Source: Actinacidiphila cocklensis | GTDB taxonomy: Bacteria > Actinomycetota > Actinomycetes > Streptomycetales > Streptomycetaceae | Reading direction: 5' to 3' | Length of the DNA stretch: 64,000 nucleotides | NCBI RefSeq assembly: GCF_907177275.1 | Contig: NZ_CAJSLV010000046.1 | Span: 62,001-126,000, forward strand | Part shown: positions 1 through 8,711 of the stretch, in pieces | How the letters are laid out: each line of letters starts with the position of its first letter | Numbering within the stretch: the stretch's first letter is position 1 | Notes under the pieces: model-generated | What the model saw: the letters and a program-made list of their open reading frames with translations, nothing else | The model's database searches: none | Told to the model about the DNA's origin: nothing | Program-made: the position numbers and the translations under genes

Positions 1-102
1 CAGGTCACCGAAGCGGTTGGCCGGTGCCGAGCGGGAGACCGCGGCCGGCCGGCGCGGGAAGACGTCGCCCCTCCGCGACACCGGTGGAGCGTCGCCGCCA
101 CG

Positions 103-843
103 CTAACCCGCCTCGGCGCCGACCCACTCGTCGAAGGTGGTCTTCCCGCGGGGGCCGGGGGCCGTGGGCAGGAGCGCGCCGCCGACCATCTCCCTGCCGA
201 CCTTGCCGGGCAGCTTCAGCGGCAGGACGGGACGGCGGCCGCCGCGCGCCCGGTGCAGTTGCCTGACCATCTGCACCATGTCGCGCTCCTCGGGGCCGGC
301 GAGGTCGGGGGCGAGGCCCTGGGGGGCGCCGAGGGCCAACTCCACCAGCGCGTCGGCGACTTCCCTGGCCGCCACCGGCTGGCAGCGCATCCGGGGGGCG
401 ATGGCGAACGGGCCGCCCCGCGCCAGCATCTGCGCCGCGAACTCGTGGAACTGCGTGGCGCGCAGCACGCTGGAGGGCACGTCGGAGTCGGCGGCGAGGG
501 ATTCCTGGGCGCGCTTGCCGGCGTAGTAGCCGTAGTCGACCCGGTCGATCCCCACGATGGACAGCACCACGTGGTGGCTGACTCCCGCCGCCTGCCCCGC
601 GCGCAGCAGATGGGACGTGGCCGCCTCGAAGAAGGCCACCGACCTGGAGCGGCCGGTGGTCACGATGTTGCTTGCGTCGATGACCCGCTCGACGCCGTCC
701 AGGGCACGTTCGAGACCGCGCCCCGTGGTGAGGTCGACGCCCTCGGAGCGCGAGATCACCCGCGGTTCGTGCCCGGCCTCCCTGACGGCCGAGACGACCA
801 GCTTCCCGACCCATCCGGTACCGCCTGCGACTGCGATGCGCAT
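103..843 (-). CDS. NmrA-like NAD(P)-binding oxidoreductase
   Basis: This encodes 246 residues. A glycine-rich Rossmann motif, GGTGWVG, lies at about residues 7-13, right after the start MRIAVA, which fixes the start at 843. The length and the mid-protein YYAGKRAQE stretch fit the atypical/NmrA-type short-chain reductases that bind NAD(P)H and act on small metabolites or quinones. The substrate cannot be told from sequence. It is divergent from the response regulator at 965, sharing a 121-bp gap. An in-frame upstream extension exists but has no family character. Family assignment is firm; the exact reaction is unknown. Confidence 0.85.
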   Translation of the reverse strand: MRIAVAGGTGWVGKLVVSAVREAGHEPRVISRSEGVDLTTGRGLERALDGVERVIDASNIVTTGRSRSVAFFEAATSHLLRAGQAAGVSHHVVLSIVGIDRVDYGYYAGKRAQESLAADSDVPSSVLRATQFHEFAAQMLARGGPFAIAPRMRCQPVAAREVADALVELALGAPQGLAPDLAGPEERDMVQMVRQLHRARGGRRPVLPLKLPGKVGREMVGGALLPTAPGPRGKTTFDEWVGAEAG

Positions 844-964
844 TTCCTTGTGCCTTTCGTCTCGGATCTCCGGCATGGGGACGCCGCGGCACCGGAAAGT
901 GTGACACCACCGCGTGGGCGTCGCCCGCGCCGAGGGACGCCACCTGGCTGGATACGCTGGGCGG

Positions 965-1588
965 GTGACGGATGAGGGCAAGGCGGTGCGGGTGCTGCTC
1001 GCCGAGGACCAGGGGATGCTGCGGGGGGCGCTGGCGCTGCTGCTCGACCTGGAGGACGACATGGAGGTCGTCGCGCAGGTCGCCGCGGGCGACCGGATCG
1101 TCGAGGAGGCGCTCGCCGCCCGGCCCGACGTGGCGTTGCTCGACATCGAACTGCCGGGGCGCAGCGGGCTGGACGCCGCCGCGGAGCTGCACGAGCGGCT
1201 GCCGGAGTGCCGGGTGCTGATCCTGACGACGTTCGGGCGGCCGGGCTATCTGCGGCGGGCGATGGAGGCGGGGGCGGCGGGCTTCCTGGTGAAGGACGGG
1301 CCGGTGGAGGAGCTGGCCGGGGTGATCAGGCGGGTGCTGCGCGGGGAGCGGGTGATCGACCCGGCGCTGGCCGCCGCGGCGCTCAGCGCGGGGCCGAGCC
1401 CGCTCACCCAGCGCGAGCAGGACGTGCTCAACGCCGCGGGGGACGGCGCCACCGTCGCCGACATCGCGGGGCGGCTGTTCCTGTCGGAGTCGACGGTACG
1501 GAACTACCTGTCGGCCGCGATCGGCAAGACCGGCACCCGCAACCGCATGGAGGCACTGCGGGCCGCCCGGCAGAACGGCTGGCTCTGA
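965..1588 (+). CDS. Orphan LuxR-type response regulator (DesR-like)
   Basis: This encodes 207 residues from GTG 965. The N-terminal receiver has the acidic pair in LLAEDQ, the phosphoacceptor Asp in LLDIELPG, the conserved Thr in LTTFGRPG and the Lys in FLVKDG. The C-terminal LuxR helix-turn-helix begins at PLTQREQDVL and contains ESTVRNYL. All phosphotransfer residues are intact. No histidine kinase is adjacent, so its partner is elsewhere. The arrangement matches the NarL/DesR family. It is distantly paralogous to the ramR-like regulator at 11541, with a similar RNYL to GWL C-terminus. An upstream in-frame ATG at 914 adds residues before the receiver and was not used. Confidence 0.9.
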   Translation: MTDEGKAVRVLLAEDQGMLRGALALLLDLEDDMEVVAQVAAGDRIVEEALAARPDVALLDIELPGRSGLDAAAELHERLPECRVLILTTFGRPGYLRRAMEAGAAGFLVKDGPVEELAGVIRRVLRGERVIDPALAAAALSAGPSPLTQREQDVLNAAGDGATVADIAGRLFLSESTVRNYLSAAIGKTGTRNRMEALRAARQNGWL

Positions 1589-1604
1589 GGTCGGGTGAAC
1601 GGCC

Positions 1605-1925
1605 TCAGGAGGCGGGCCGCGGGGCCCGCTTCGGCAGCAGCGCCACCAGGCACGTACCGACCGCGAGGAAGCCCGCGCAGATCAGGAACGCCAGGCCGTA
1701 GCCCGCGGACAGCGCGTCGGCGGGAGCGGCGCCGCCGGCCGCGCGGTCGGCCATCCGGGACGCGGCGGCCGTCGCCAGGACCGTCAGGCCCAGGGCGCCG
1801 CCGAGCTGGCGTGCGGTGTTGAGCAGGCCGGAGACCAGGCCCTGTTCGCCGCGGCCGGCCGGGCCGGCGGGGTGGGTGGTGGCGGTGGGGCTGCGCTGTC
1901 CGAGGATCTCGTTCACGGCCCTCAT
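1605..1925 (-). pseudogene. Truncated MFS (DHA2) transporter, C-terminal remnant
   Basis: The translation GEQGLVSGLLNTARQLGGALGLTVLATAAA and the following hydrophobic helix ending LLPKRAP match the last two or three transmembrane segments of DHA2-type 14-TM drug exporters. Nothing corresponding to the first roughly 350 residues is present upstream, where the DNA runs straight into the divergent methyltransferase. The start at 1925 is nominal. This is best read as a decayed or deletion-derived remnant. Confidence 0.6.
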
Positions 1926-2080
1926 GCTTCCGTGGCGGCCGCCGCCGGGGCATCGGGATTTCGCCCTACGACCTGCGGCCCCGTCCCGGCGGCCCACGTC
2001 TCCAGGCCCGGGTCCGTCCACGTGTCCGCCGCCGCGGGACCCGGCGCGACCGGGCGCGGCCTCCTTCGTAGGATGCCGGG

Positions 2081-2719
2081 ATGACTGACGTGCTCGCGGC
2101 GTTCGAGGCCGCCAAGGGGTTCATGCCCGCAGACGAGGGCATGGCGCTCCACGAGGCTGCCCGCAAGGCCACCGCGGACCTGGGGCTGCCGCTGCTGGAG
2201 GTCGGCACCTACTGCGGGCGGTCCACGATCCTGCTGGCGGACGCGGCCCGGCAGGCGGGCACGGTCGTGGTGACGGTGGACCACCACCGGGGCAGCGAGG
2301 AGCAGCAGCCGGGCTGGGAGTACCACGACCCGTCGCTGGTGGACCCGCACACCGGCCTGATCGACACCGTGCCGCACTTCCGCCGCACCCTGCACGCGGC
2401 GGGCCTGGAGGACCACGTGGTCGCGGTGGTGGGACGGTCGCCGCAGGTGGCGGCGCTGTGGACGCAGCCGTTCAGCCTGGTGTTCATCGACGGCGGGCAC
2501 ACCGACGAGCACGCGACGGCCGACTACGAGGGGTGGGCGCCCCGGGTCGCGCCCGGCGGGCTGCTGGCGATCCACGACGTGTTCGCGGACCCGGCGGACG
2601 GCGGCCAGGCGCCGTACCGCATCTACCGCCGCGCGCTGGAGTCCGGCGCGTTCGTGAGCGAGTCGTCGACGCGCTCGCTCCAGTTGTTGCGCTCCGTGAC
2701 CGGCGGCGGCGTACGGTAG
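2081..2719 (+). CDS. Class I SAM-dependent methyltransferase
   Basis: This encodes 212 residues. The SAM-binding motif I is LLEVGTYCGRSTI at about residues 37-49. Motif II acidic residues lie in VVTVDHHRG, and LVFIDGGHTDEHATADYEGW is the motif typical of Methyltransf_24/cephalosporin-hydroxylase-like enzymes. APGGLLAIHDVF follows. The substrate is unknown. The ATG at 2081 is preceded by a GGATGCCGGG purine run. It is monocistronic, followed about 75 bp later by an amidase gene, and may be co-transcribed with it. Confidence 0.85.
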   Translation: MTDVLAAFEAAKGFMPADEGMALHEAARKATADLGLPLLEVGTYCGRSTILLADAARQAGTVVVTVDHHRGSEEQQPGWEYHDPSLVDPHTGLIDTVPHFRRTLHAAGLEDHVVAVVGRSPQVAALWTQPFSLVFIDGGHTDEHATADYEGWAPRVAPGGLLAIHDVFADPADGGQAPYRIYRRALESGAFVSESSTRSLQLLRSVTGGGVR

Positions 2720-2794
2720 TACGCCGCCGCGGTGCGCGGGCCGGTTCGCCGGGGGCCGTGCGGGGCGGCGAGACGGGCCGATAGAGTCGCGGGC

Positions 2795-3739
2795 GTGTTC
2801 AGCAACGAGTCACACGGGGGCGCTCGGAGCCGGTCGCTGGTCGTCACCGCACTGGTGGTGGCCGCGGCACTGGCGGCGGGCTGGTTCGTGTACGACGCAC
2901 AGCGCGGGTCAGGCTCCGGCCCGGTGGCCGGCCGCGGCCCCGCCGGGGCGTCGTCCGCGGCGCCCGCGAGGGGCGGCTCCCCGGTGGCGGACGGTGACGC
3001 GAGCGCAGCTCCGGGGAAGAGCGCCGTGCCCGGTGCGACCTCGGCCGCCGCGCCCCGCAGCAAGGAGCTGGCGGGCAGGACCGTCGTCATCGACCCGGGC
3101 CACAACCTGGGCAACGCGGAGCACACCGCCGAGATCGACCGGCTGGTCGACATCGGCACCAACCGCAAGGCGTGCGACACCACCGGCACCTCGACCAACG
3201 CCGGTTATCCGGAGGCGACTTATACCCTGGACGTAGCCCACCGGGTACGGGTGCTGCTGCAGGCGCGCGGTGCGAAGGTCGTGCTGACCTACGACGGCGA
3301 CCGGGCGTACGGCCCGTGCGTGGACGAGCGGGCCAGGACAGGGAACGCCGCGCACGCGGACGCGGCCCTGTCGATCCACGCCGACGGCGCACCCGCCGAC
3401 AAGTTCGGCTTCCATGTGATCGCGCCCAAGTCGGTGCACAAGGGCGCGGCGGACACCCGCGCCATCGCGGCGCCCTCGCTGCGGCTGGCGACCACCCTGC
3501 GGTCGCACTTCCACGCCGTCACGGGCGAGCCGCTGGCCAACTACCTGGGCGGCAAGGGGCTGACGATCCGCGACGACCTCGGCGGACTCAACCTCTCGAC
3601 CGTGCCGAAGGTCTTCATCGAGTGCGGCAACATGCGCAACGCGCACGACGCCGCCGCGTTGACGAACGCCGCCTGGCGGCAGCAGGCTGCGGAGGGGATC
3701 GCCGACGGGATCACCGCCTTCCTTGAAGGGAAGAGGTGA
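2795..3739 (+). CDS. N-acetylmuramoyl-L-alanine amidase, membrane-anchored or secreted
   Basis: This encodes 314 residues from GTG 2795. An N-terminal hydrophobic segment (VVTALVVAAALAAGWFV) acts as signal/anchor. An Ala/Pro/Gly/Ser-rich linker follows, then an Amidase_3 catalytic domain from about residue 90. Zinc and catalytic landmarks are visible: VVIDPGHN (His), EATYTLDVAHRV (Glu), LSIHADGA (His) and the C-terminal VFIECGNMRN (Glu). The enzyme cuts the amide between muramic acid and the stem peptide. An in-frame extension to 2732 was rejected because the hydrophobic anchor would no longer be N-terminal. Confidence 0.9.
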   Translation: MFSNESHGGARSRSLVVTALVVAAALAAGWFVYDAQRGSGSGPVAGRGPAGASSAAPARGGSPVADGDASAAPGKSAVPGATSAAAPRSKELAGRTVVIDPGHNLGNAEHTAEIDRLVDIGTNRKACDTTGTSTNAGYPEATYTLDVAHRVRVLLQARGAKVVLTYDGDRAYGPCVDERARTGNAAHADAALSIHADGAPADKFGFHVIAPKSVHKGAADTRAIAAPSLRLATTLRSHFHAVTGEPLANYLGGKGLTIRDDLGGLNLSTVPKVFIECGNMRNAHDAAALTNAAWRQQAAEGIADGITAFLEGKR

Positions 3740-3877
3740 CAGGGCTGTAGCAGTCCGGTATGGATCGTGCACCAATGCCCATACCCGGCCACCCGGTCAA
3801 GATCACCCTCGTACCATGGGGCACCGCCCCGAGTGACCCAAGAGAACTGACAGAACTGACAAAGGACAGGACCTGAC

Positions 3878-4693
3878 GTGAACATCCGCTCCCTGACCCG
3901 AGGAGACGGCGCGGTGATCGGAGCAGCGGTGCTGCTCCTGATCGCTTCCTTCCTGCCGTTCTACAGCGTGGGGTCCGAGTCCCGTAACCTGTGGCACTCG
4001 GACTGGTTCCCGACCCTGCCGTCGGTGACGCTCGCTGCGCTCGTGGCCGCCGGTGCCGTACTCATGGCACGTGCACCGCAGTTCAACGGCAAGCAGGTGC
4101 TCGGGCTGTCGTTCGAGCAGTGGGCCGTCTCGCTGTCGATCTTCGTCGGCTGGTCCGCGGTGTGGGCGACGCTCTTCCACAACCCCGAGGGCGTCGACAA
4201 GGGCTCCGGCAACTGGCTGACCCTGCTGTTCGGCCTGGCCATCGCCGTCGCCGCGCCGCTGTCGAGCCGGCTGCCCGCGCTCAAGGCCCCGCTGATGGGT
4301 GCCCCTTCGCCGGCCGCCCAGCAGCAGCCGTACGCGGTGGGCGGTGCGGCCCCGTACGGTGCCGCGCCGCAGCAGGCCGGTTACGGCTACCCGGGCGGCG
4401 CGCAGTCGGTCGACCCGGCGTTCGGCCAGCAGCCGTACGGTGCGCAGGCCGCGGCCCCGCAGCCGACGCCCGCCGCGGCTCCGGCGCCCGCGTCGGACTT
4501 CACCGCGTTCTGGTTCGCGGTGCCGGTGCCGCGCCCGCTGTTCGCGGAGGACAACTCCGGTGCGCAGATCGCCGAGCTGACCCCGGGCACCTGGTACCTG
4601 GCCGTCGACCAGCGCGGTGCCGCGCTGATCGCGCAGACCCAGGACGGCCGCCGCGGCGTGCTGCAGGACAGCAGCGGCATCCAGCGCGGCTGA
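3878..4693 (+). CDS. DUF5336-like integral membrane protein with Pro/Ala/Gln tail
   Basis: This encodes 271 residues. Four hydrophobic segments occupy the first half (AAVLLLIASFLPF, LAALVAAGAVLMA, WAVSLSIFVGW, LTLLFGLAIAVAAPL). A low-complexity Gln/Tyr/Pro/Ala linker follows with repeated QQPYGA/QQAGYGYPGG units, and then a short C-terminal globular part (WYLAVDQRGAALIAQ). This layout resembles actinobacterial DUF5336 proteins. GTG 3878 lies 5 nt after ACAGGACCTGAC. A strong hairpin terminator follows, so it is probably a single-gene unit. Function is unknown. Confidence 0.75.
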   Translation: MNIRSLTRGDGAVIGAAVLLLIASFLPFYSVGSESRNLWHSDWFPTLPSVTLAALVAAGAVLMARAPQFNGKQVLGLSFEQWAVSLSIFVGWSAVWATLFHNPEGVDKGSGNWLTLLFGLAIAVAAPLSSRLPALKAPLMGAPSPAAQQQPYAVGGAAPYGAAPQQAGYGYPGGAQSVDPAFGQQPYGAQAAAPQPTPAAAPAPASDFTAFWFAVPVPRPLFAEDNSGAQIAELTPGTWYLAVDQRGAALIAQTQDGRRGVLQDSSGIQRG

Positions 4694-4707
4694 ACCGTAT
4701 CTCCACC

Positions 4708-4747
4708 ACGACGGCCGGCCACCCTCCAGGGGGTGGCCGGCCGTCGT
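4708..4747 (+). terminator. Hairpin terminator
   Basis: A near-perfect inverted repeat has 17-nt arms beginning ACGACGGCCGGCCACC and closing GGTGGCCGGCCGTCGT, around a short TCCAG-type loop. It begins 15 nt after the stop of the DUF5336-like gene. No T-run follows, which is usual for streptomycete terminators. Confidence 0.8.
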
Positions 4748-4818
4748 GCTGCGACACCTGTGCGAGCAGGGCGCGGTCGAACGGGTTTCGACCATCCGAT
4801 CGGGGCAAGACGGCCGTC

Positions 4819-5106
4819 ATGGCCAGACGGTATGGCGGCAACCCCGCCGCGGCGATCATCCTTGTCGCCGCAGACATCGCTGCATTGATCCTCGTCCTGT
4901 GGATCCTCTTCTTCGTCTTCGACGCCAACCGGGCGAACGACCTGGTCAACTGGGTCCACCACTCGGCCGACTGGTTGGCGGGCTGGTCGAAGGACCTGTT
5001 CACACCGGACAACGCCAAGTGGCGCACCGTGCTCAACTACGGTCTGCCCGCGGTCGTCTACATGCTGATCGCCCATGCGATCGCGGGCCGGGTCAACCGG
5101 GCCTGA
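4819..5106 (+). CDS. Small two-TM membrane protein
   Basis: This encodes 95 residues. One long hydrophobic helix (AAAIILVAADIAALILVLWILFF, about 10-32) and a second near the C-terminus (LPAVVYMLIAHAIAG) flank an amphipathic, Trp-rich middle (WVHHSADWLAGW). No catalytic motif is seen. The family is not recognised beyond conserved actinobacterial small membrane protein. The start was chosen at 4819, where an ATG precedes the Arg/Gly N-terminus. Confidence 0.7.
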   Translation: MARRYGGNPAAAIILVAADIAALILVLWILFFVFDANRANDLVNWVHHSADWLAGWSKDLFTPDNAKWRTVLNYGLPAVVYMLIAHAIAGRVNRA

Positions 5107-5121
5107 AGGCCCGTCTGCCCC

Positions 5122-6222
5122 TCACAGCCGGGGCGGACAGCAGCCGGGCGCAAGGCCGTTCGGCAGCCGCTCCGCCCCGAAGACGGCGGTGGTCGCCTCG
5201 TCCCCCCCGAGAGCGGCCACCGCCAACAGGAGCGCGCCCGCCGTCCAGGTGGTGCGCTCCGCGGGCCACACGGCGTCGTCCTCGAAGACGTAGCCGGTCC
5301 AGTACAGGCCGTCGTCCGCCCGCAGGTGCTGCATGTCGGCGAGGATGGTCACCGCACGGTCGGACTCCCCCACCGCCCAGAGCGCCAGGGCGAGTTCGGC
5401 GGTCTCGCCGCCGGTCACCCAGGGGTTGGGCGACACGCAGCGGACACCGAGACCGGGCACCACGAAGCGCTGCCAGCCCTCCTCGATCCGCGCCAGGGCG
5501 CGCGGGCCGCGCAGCGCGCCGGACAGCACCGGGTAGTACCAGTCCATCGAGTAGCGGCTCTTGTCGAGGAACCGCTCGGGGTGCCGGCGGATCGCGTGGC
5601 CCAGCGCGCCGGTCGCCAACTCCCAGTCCGGCTGCGGCTCCTCGCGGTGCTCGGCGATCGCCAGCGCGCAGCGCAGTGCCTGGTGCACCGACGAACTCCC
5701 GGTCAGCAGCGCGTCGGTGACGGCCGCACCGCCGTCCTCGGCCGCCTCGCGCTTCCAGCCGATCTGCCCGCCGGGCTGCTGGAGCGCCAGCACGAACTCC
5801 ACCGCGGACACCACCGTCGGCCAGATCCGCTCGATGAACGCGTCGTCACCCGTGGACAGGTAGTGGTGCCAGGCGCCGACCGCCAGGTACGCGCAGAAGT
5901 TGGACTCCCGCGAGCGGTCGGTCGGCCGGGCCGGGTCGCCGTCCTGGTAGGCGGCGAACCACCCGCCCCCCGGCTCCTGGTGGCGTACCAGCCAGTCGTA
6001 CGCGGCCTCGGCGGCGTCGTGTTCGCCCGCCGCGTCCAGCGCCATGGCCGCCTCGATGTGGTCCCACGGGTCGAGGTGGTGGCCGGGGAACCACGGGATG
6101 GCGCCGTCCGGGCGCTGCACGGCGAGCATCGCGTCGACGGTCCGCGCGGCCTGCTCCATGGTGAGCACTCCGGGCAGCGCCAGCCGTTCCGTCCTGCGCT
6201 GCCCGCGGTCGGCGCGGGTCAC
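5122..6222 (-). CDS. Alpha/alpha-barrel (prenyltransferase/glycosidase-like) protein
   Basis: This encodes 366 residues. Repeated helical units carry aromatic/Gly-Gly motifs: QRPDGAIPWFPG, QEPGGGWFAAY, QQPGGQIGWKREAAEDGG and ADDGLYWTGYVF. These are typical of six-hairpin barrels, which automated annotation often labels prenyltransferase. Acidic residues fit a glycan-acting enzyme better than a terpene cyclase, because no DXDD or DDXXD motif is seen. Its GTG start overlaps the stop of the upstream methyltransferase (GTGA). It is the last gene of the GT4-methyltransferase-barrel operon, so a role in a modified surface glycan or glycolipid is inferred. Confidence 0.75.
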   Translation of the reverse strand: MTRADRGQRRTERLALPGVLTMEQAARTVDAMLAVQRPDGAIPWFPGHHLDPWDHIEAAMALDAAGEHDAAEAAYDWLVRHQEPGGGWFAAYQDGDPARPTDRSRESNFCAYLAVGAWHHYLSTGDDAFIERIWPTVVSAVEFVLALQQPGGQIGWKREAAEDGGAAVTDALLTGSSSVHQALRCALAIAEHREEPQPDWELATGALGHAIRRHPERFLDKSRYSMDWYYPVLSGALRGPRALARIEEGWQRFVVPGLGVRCVSPNPWVTGGETAELALALWAVGESDRAVTILADMQHLRADDGLYWTGYVFEDDAVWPAERTTWTAGALLLAVAALGGDEATTAVFGAERLPNGLAPGCCPPRL

Positions 6223-6953
6223 GTGGTCGCGTCCAGCGGCAGCCGGGGCTTGGTCGCGTACGCCACGAAGCTCTTGCCGATCAGCGGGTTGAGCGCCTGC
6301 TCGGCGACCCTGGTGGCCAGCGGCTTCTTCATGATGTCCCAGACCAGCAGCTTGTGGTACAGCTTCACCGGCAGGGCCTTGTCGTTGTCGACGCCGACCG
6401 CGCACTTGATCCACCAGTACGGTGCGTGCAGCCCGTGCGCGTGGTGCGTGCCGTACGGGCGCAGGCCCGCCTCGCGCATCCGCTCCAGCAGCTGGTCGGC
6501 CTTGTAGATGCGGATGTGGCCGCCCTCGACCTCGTGGTACGCGTCGGACAGCGCCCAGCACACCTTCTCCGGGCCGTAGCGCGGCACGGTCACCGCGATG
6601 CGGCCGCCGGGCCGCAGCACCCGCACCATCTCGGCGAGCACGCCCTTGTCGTCGGGGATGTGCTCCATCACCTCGGAGATGATGACGACGTCGAAGCTGT
6701 CGTCGGCGAAGGGGAGGTTGAGGGCGTCGCCCTGCATGGCCGTCGCGGACGCCCCCGCGGGGGCCTCGCCGGCCTCCTTCATCGCCGCGAACCACTTCGC
6801 GACCTCGCGGATCTCGTCGCCGTTGCGGTCCAACGCGGTGACGCGGGCGCCGCGCCGGTAGCACTCGAAGGCGTGCCGGCCGCCTCCGCACCCCAGGTCC
6901 AGCACGGTGTCGCCGGCGGCGACCGGGAAGCGAGTGAAGTCGACGGTCAGCAT
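6219..6953 (-). CDS. Class I SAM-dependent methyltransferase
   Basis: This encodes 244 residues. Motif I is VLDLGCGGGRHAFE at about 17-30, followed by the acidic ALDRN, the post-I motif GDALNLPFADDSFDVVIISEVMEHI and VLRPGGRIAVTVPRYG. These are standard Methyltransf_11/25 features. The 5' end overlaps the preceding glycosyltransferase gene by 7 bp and the 3' end overlaps the barrel protein by 3 bp, indicating tight translational coupling. The likely substrate is the product of the neighbouring glycosyltransferase (inference). Confidence 0.88.
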   Translation of the reverse strand: MLTVDFTRFPVAAGDTVLDLGCGGGRHAFECYRRGARVTALDRNGDEIREVAKWFAAMKEAGEAPAGASATAMQGDALNLPFADDSFDVVIISEVMEHIPDDKGVLAEMVRVLRPGGRIAVTVPRYGPEKVCWALSDAYHEVEGGHIRIYKADQLLERMREAGLRPYGTHHAHGLHAPYWWIKCAVGVDNDKALPVKLYHKLLVWDIMKKPLATRVAEQALNPLIGKSFVAYATKPRLPLDATT

Positions 6954-8659
6954 GCGCGGTTCCCCGTTCCGGGTGCGATCCCGGGTGCCCCGGGTACGTC
7001 TGCGATCTGCGCCTTGCCCCCTGCGGGGGTGCTCCTGCGTTCCGGCGCCCCCTCTGCAAGGGTGCCGATACGCTCGGGCGCCTCCCCGGCGGGGGTGCCG
7101 ATGCGCTCGGGCACGGGCTTTTCCCCGGCGGGGGTGCTGATGCGTTCCGGCACGGGCTTTCCCCCGGCGGGGGTGCCGATACGCTCGGGCGCCCCCTCTG
7201 CGAGGGTGCTGATGCGTTCCGGCGCGGGCTTTTCCCCGGCGGGGGTGCTGATGCGCTCGGGCGCGGGCTTTTCAGGGGCGCGGGGGACTGCGCGGCCGGC
7301 CACTGACGGCCGGTGGTCCGGATGCGACAGCGACTGCCCCTTCGGGACGGTGACGACCCGCGCCCGGGATGCGGGCCGGGCGCGCAGTCCCGCCCCCGGC
7401 GCACCCTGGGAGGCAATGGCTTGGCGGTAGAGCGCGGCGGTGGCCGCAGCCGCTCGGGTCCAGGTGAAGGCGGCCAGGACGCGGGCGCGGCCCGCGGCCG
7501 CGAGGCGGCGGCGGAGAACGGGGTCGCCCAAGGCCAGTTCGAGGGCCGCGGCCAGAGCGCCCGCGTCACCCGGGGCAACCGCGAGGCACGTCTCGCCGTC
7601 GCGGCCGGCGACCTCCGGCACGGCGCCGCCGGTGGTGGCGACCAGCGCCGTACCCGTCGCCATCGCCTCCGCCGCGGGCAGCGAGAAGCCCTCGTAGAGC
7701 GACGGCACGCACGCGACCTCGGCGCTGCGGATCAGGTCGACGAGCTCCGCGTCGCTGATGCCCTTGACGAAGTCGACCGCGCCCTCCAGCCCGAAGGCCT
7801 CGATCGCCTCGGCGACCGGCCCGCTGTCCGGGCGGTTGCCGACCACGACCAGATGCGCGTCCGGGTGCTGCACCCGGACCTTGGCCAGCGCCTCGACCAG
7901 GAAGACCAGGCCCTTGAGCGGCACGTCCGCGCTTGACGTGGTGACGATACGTCCCGGCACCTCCGCCACCGCGGGGTCCGGCGCGAAGAGCCGGGTGTCC
8001 GCGCCGATCGGCACGGTGTGGATGCGCTCGGGGCGTACCCCGAGGTCCGCGGTGATCTCGGCGCTCGACGAGCCCGACACGGTGAGCACCGACGGCAGCC
8101 GCCCGGCCACCCGCTTCTGCATGCGCGTGAAGCCGTACCAGCGCCGTATCGACGCCCGCCGCTTCCAGTCGGGCGCCGCCGCCAGGTCCAGCCGGCGGTC
8201 CACGGTGATCGGGTGGTGCACGGTGGTGACCAGCGGCAGGCCGATACCGAGCAGCCCGTAGCCGAGCGTCTGGTTGTCGTGCACGACGTCGAAGTCGCCG
8301 CGCCGGGCCGCCAGATGCCGCCTGGCCCGCAGGCTGAAGGTCAGCGGCTCGGGGAAGCCGCCGGTCCACATGGTCGCGACCTCCAGGAGGTCGATCCAGT
8401 CCCGGTACTCCTCGCGCTTCGGCGTACGGAACGGGTCCGGCTGCCGGTAGAGGTCCAGGCTGGGCAGTTCCGTGAGGGTGACGCCGTCGCCGAGAGCGTC
8501 CAGTACGGGGTACGGCTGCGCGCCGATGACCTCGACGCTGTGGCCGAGGGCGGCCAGCTCACGGGACAGGTGCCGGACGTACACGCCCTGGCCGCCGCAG
8601 TAGGGATTGCCCTTGTAGCTGAGCAGTGCGATCCGTAGCGGCCTGGCCTCTGCCGTCAC
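6947..8659 (-). CDS. GT4-family glycosyltransferase with repetitive C-terminal tail
   Basis: This encodes 570 residues. Residues 1-425 are a GT-B glycosyltransferase: NPYCGGQGVYVRHLSREL near the N-terminus, the nucleotide-sugar site VACVPSLYEGFSLPAAEAMATG and the E-x7-E region typical of GT4. From about residue 430 the chain becomes low complexity. It carries seven variants of a 12-13 residue unit, (A/V)PERI(S/G)TPAGEKP, encoded by a roughly 39-bp tandem repeat. This tail is absent from ordinary GT4 enzymes. It is the first gene of a three-gene operon whose promoter region holds a KstR-type operator. The tail may be dispensable read-through into repeat DNA (inference). Confidence 0.85.
   Translation of the reverse strand: MTAEARPLRIALLSYKGNPYCGGQGVYVRHLSRELAALGHSVEVIGAQPYPVLDALGDGVTLTELPSLDLYRQPDPFRTPKREEYRDWIDLLEVATMWTGGFPEPLTFSLRARRHLAARRGDFDVVHDNQTLGYGLLGIGLPLVTTVHHPITVDRRLDLAAAPDWKRRASIRRWYGFTRMQKRVAGRLPSVLTVSGSSSAEITADLGVRPERIHTVPIGADTRLFAPDPAVAEVPGRIVTTSSADVPLKGLVFLVEALAKVRVQHPDAHLVVVGNRPDSGPVAEAIEAFGLEGAVDFVKGISDAELVDLIRSAEVACVPSLYEGFSLPAAEAMATGTALVATTGGAVPEVAGRDGETCLAVAPGDAGALAAALELALGDPVLRRRLAAAGRARVLAAFTWTRAAAATAALYRQAIASQGAPGAGLRARPASRARVVTVPKGQSLSHPDHRPSVAGRAVPRAPEKPAPERISTPAGEKPAPERISTLAEGAPERIGTPAGGKPVPERISTPAGEKPVPERIGTPAGEAPERIGTLAEGAPERRSTPAGGKAQIADVPGAPGIAPGTGNRAC
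7021..7270 (-). repeat. Coding minisatellite (about 39-bp and 33-bp units)
   Basis: Tandem, imperfect units recur about seven times. Each contains the core CGGGGGTGC(C/T)GATGCG(T/C)TC and a CCCCGGC or CCCTCTGC spacer. They encode the PERI(S/G)TPAGE or PERI(S/G)TLAEG peptide units in the glycosyltransferase tail. The block abuts a AGGGGCGCGGGG-type segment near 7274, resembling interspersed repeats common in Streptomyces intergenic DNA. Confidence 0.75.
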
Positions 8660-8711
8660 TCCCGGCCCCCTTCTCAGCGATAGAGCCGGAGCGTAACCGG
8701 TCGCGCTAATC

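Noticed and set aside
5..1192. 395-residue minus-strand open frame over the oxidoreductase
   Set aside because: It is Arg/Pro-rich with no domain, antisense or out of frame to two clear genes; a shadow of GC-rich coding DNA.
5122..6222. Terpene cyclase or true prenyltransferase
   Set aside because: No DXDD or DDXXD motif; repeats and operon partners fit a glycan-related six-hairpin barrel better.
7021..7270. CRISPR array or intergenic repeat
   Set aside because: Units are contiguous, keep the reading frame of the glycosyltransferase and have no unique spacers.
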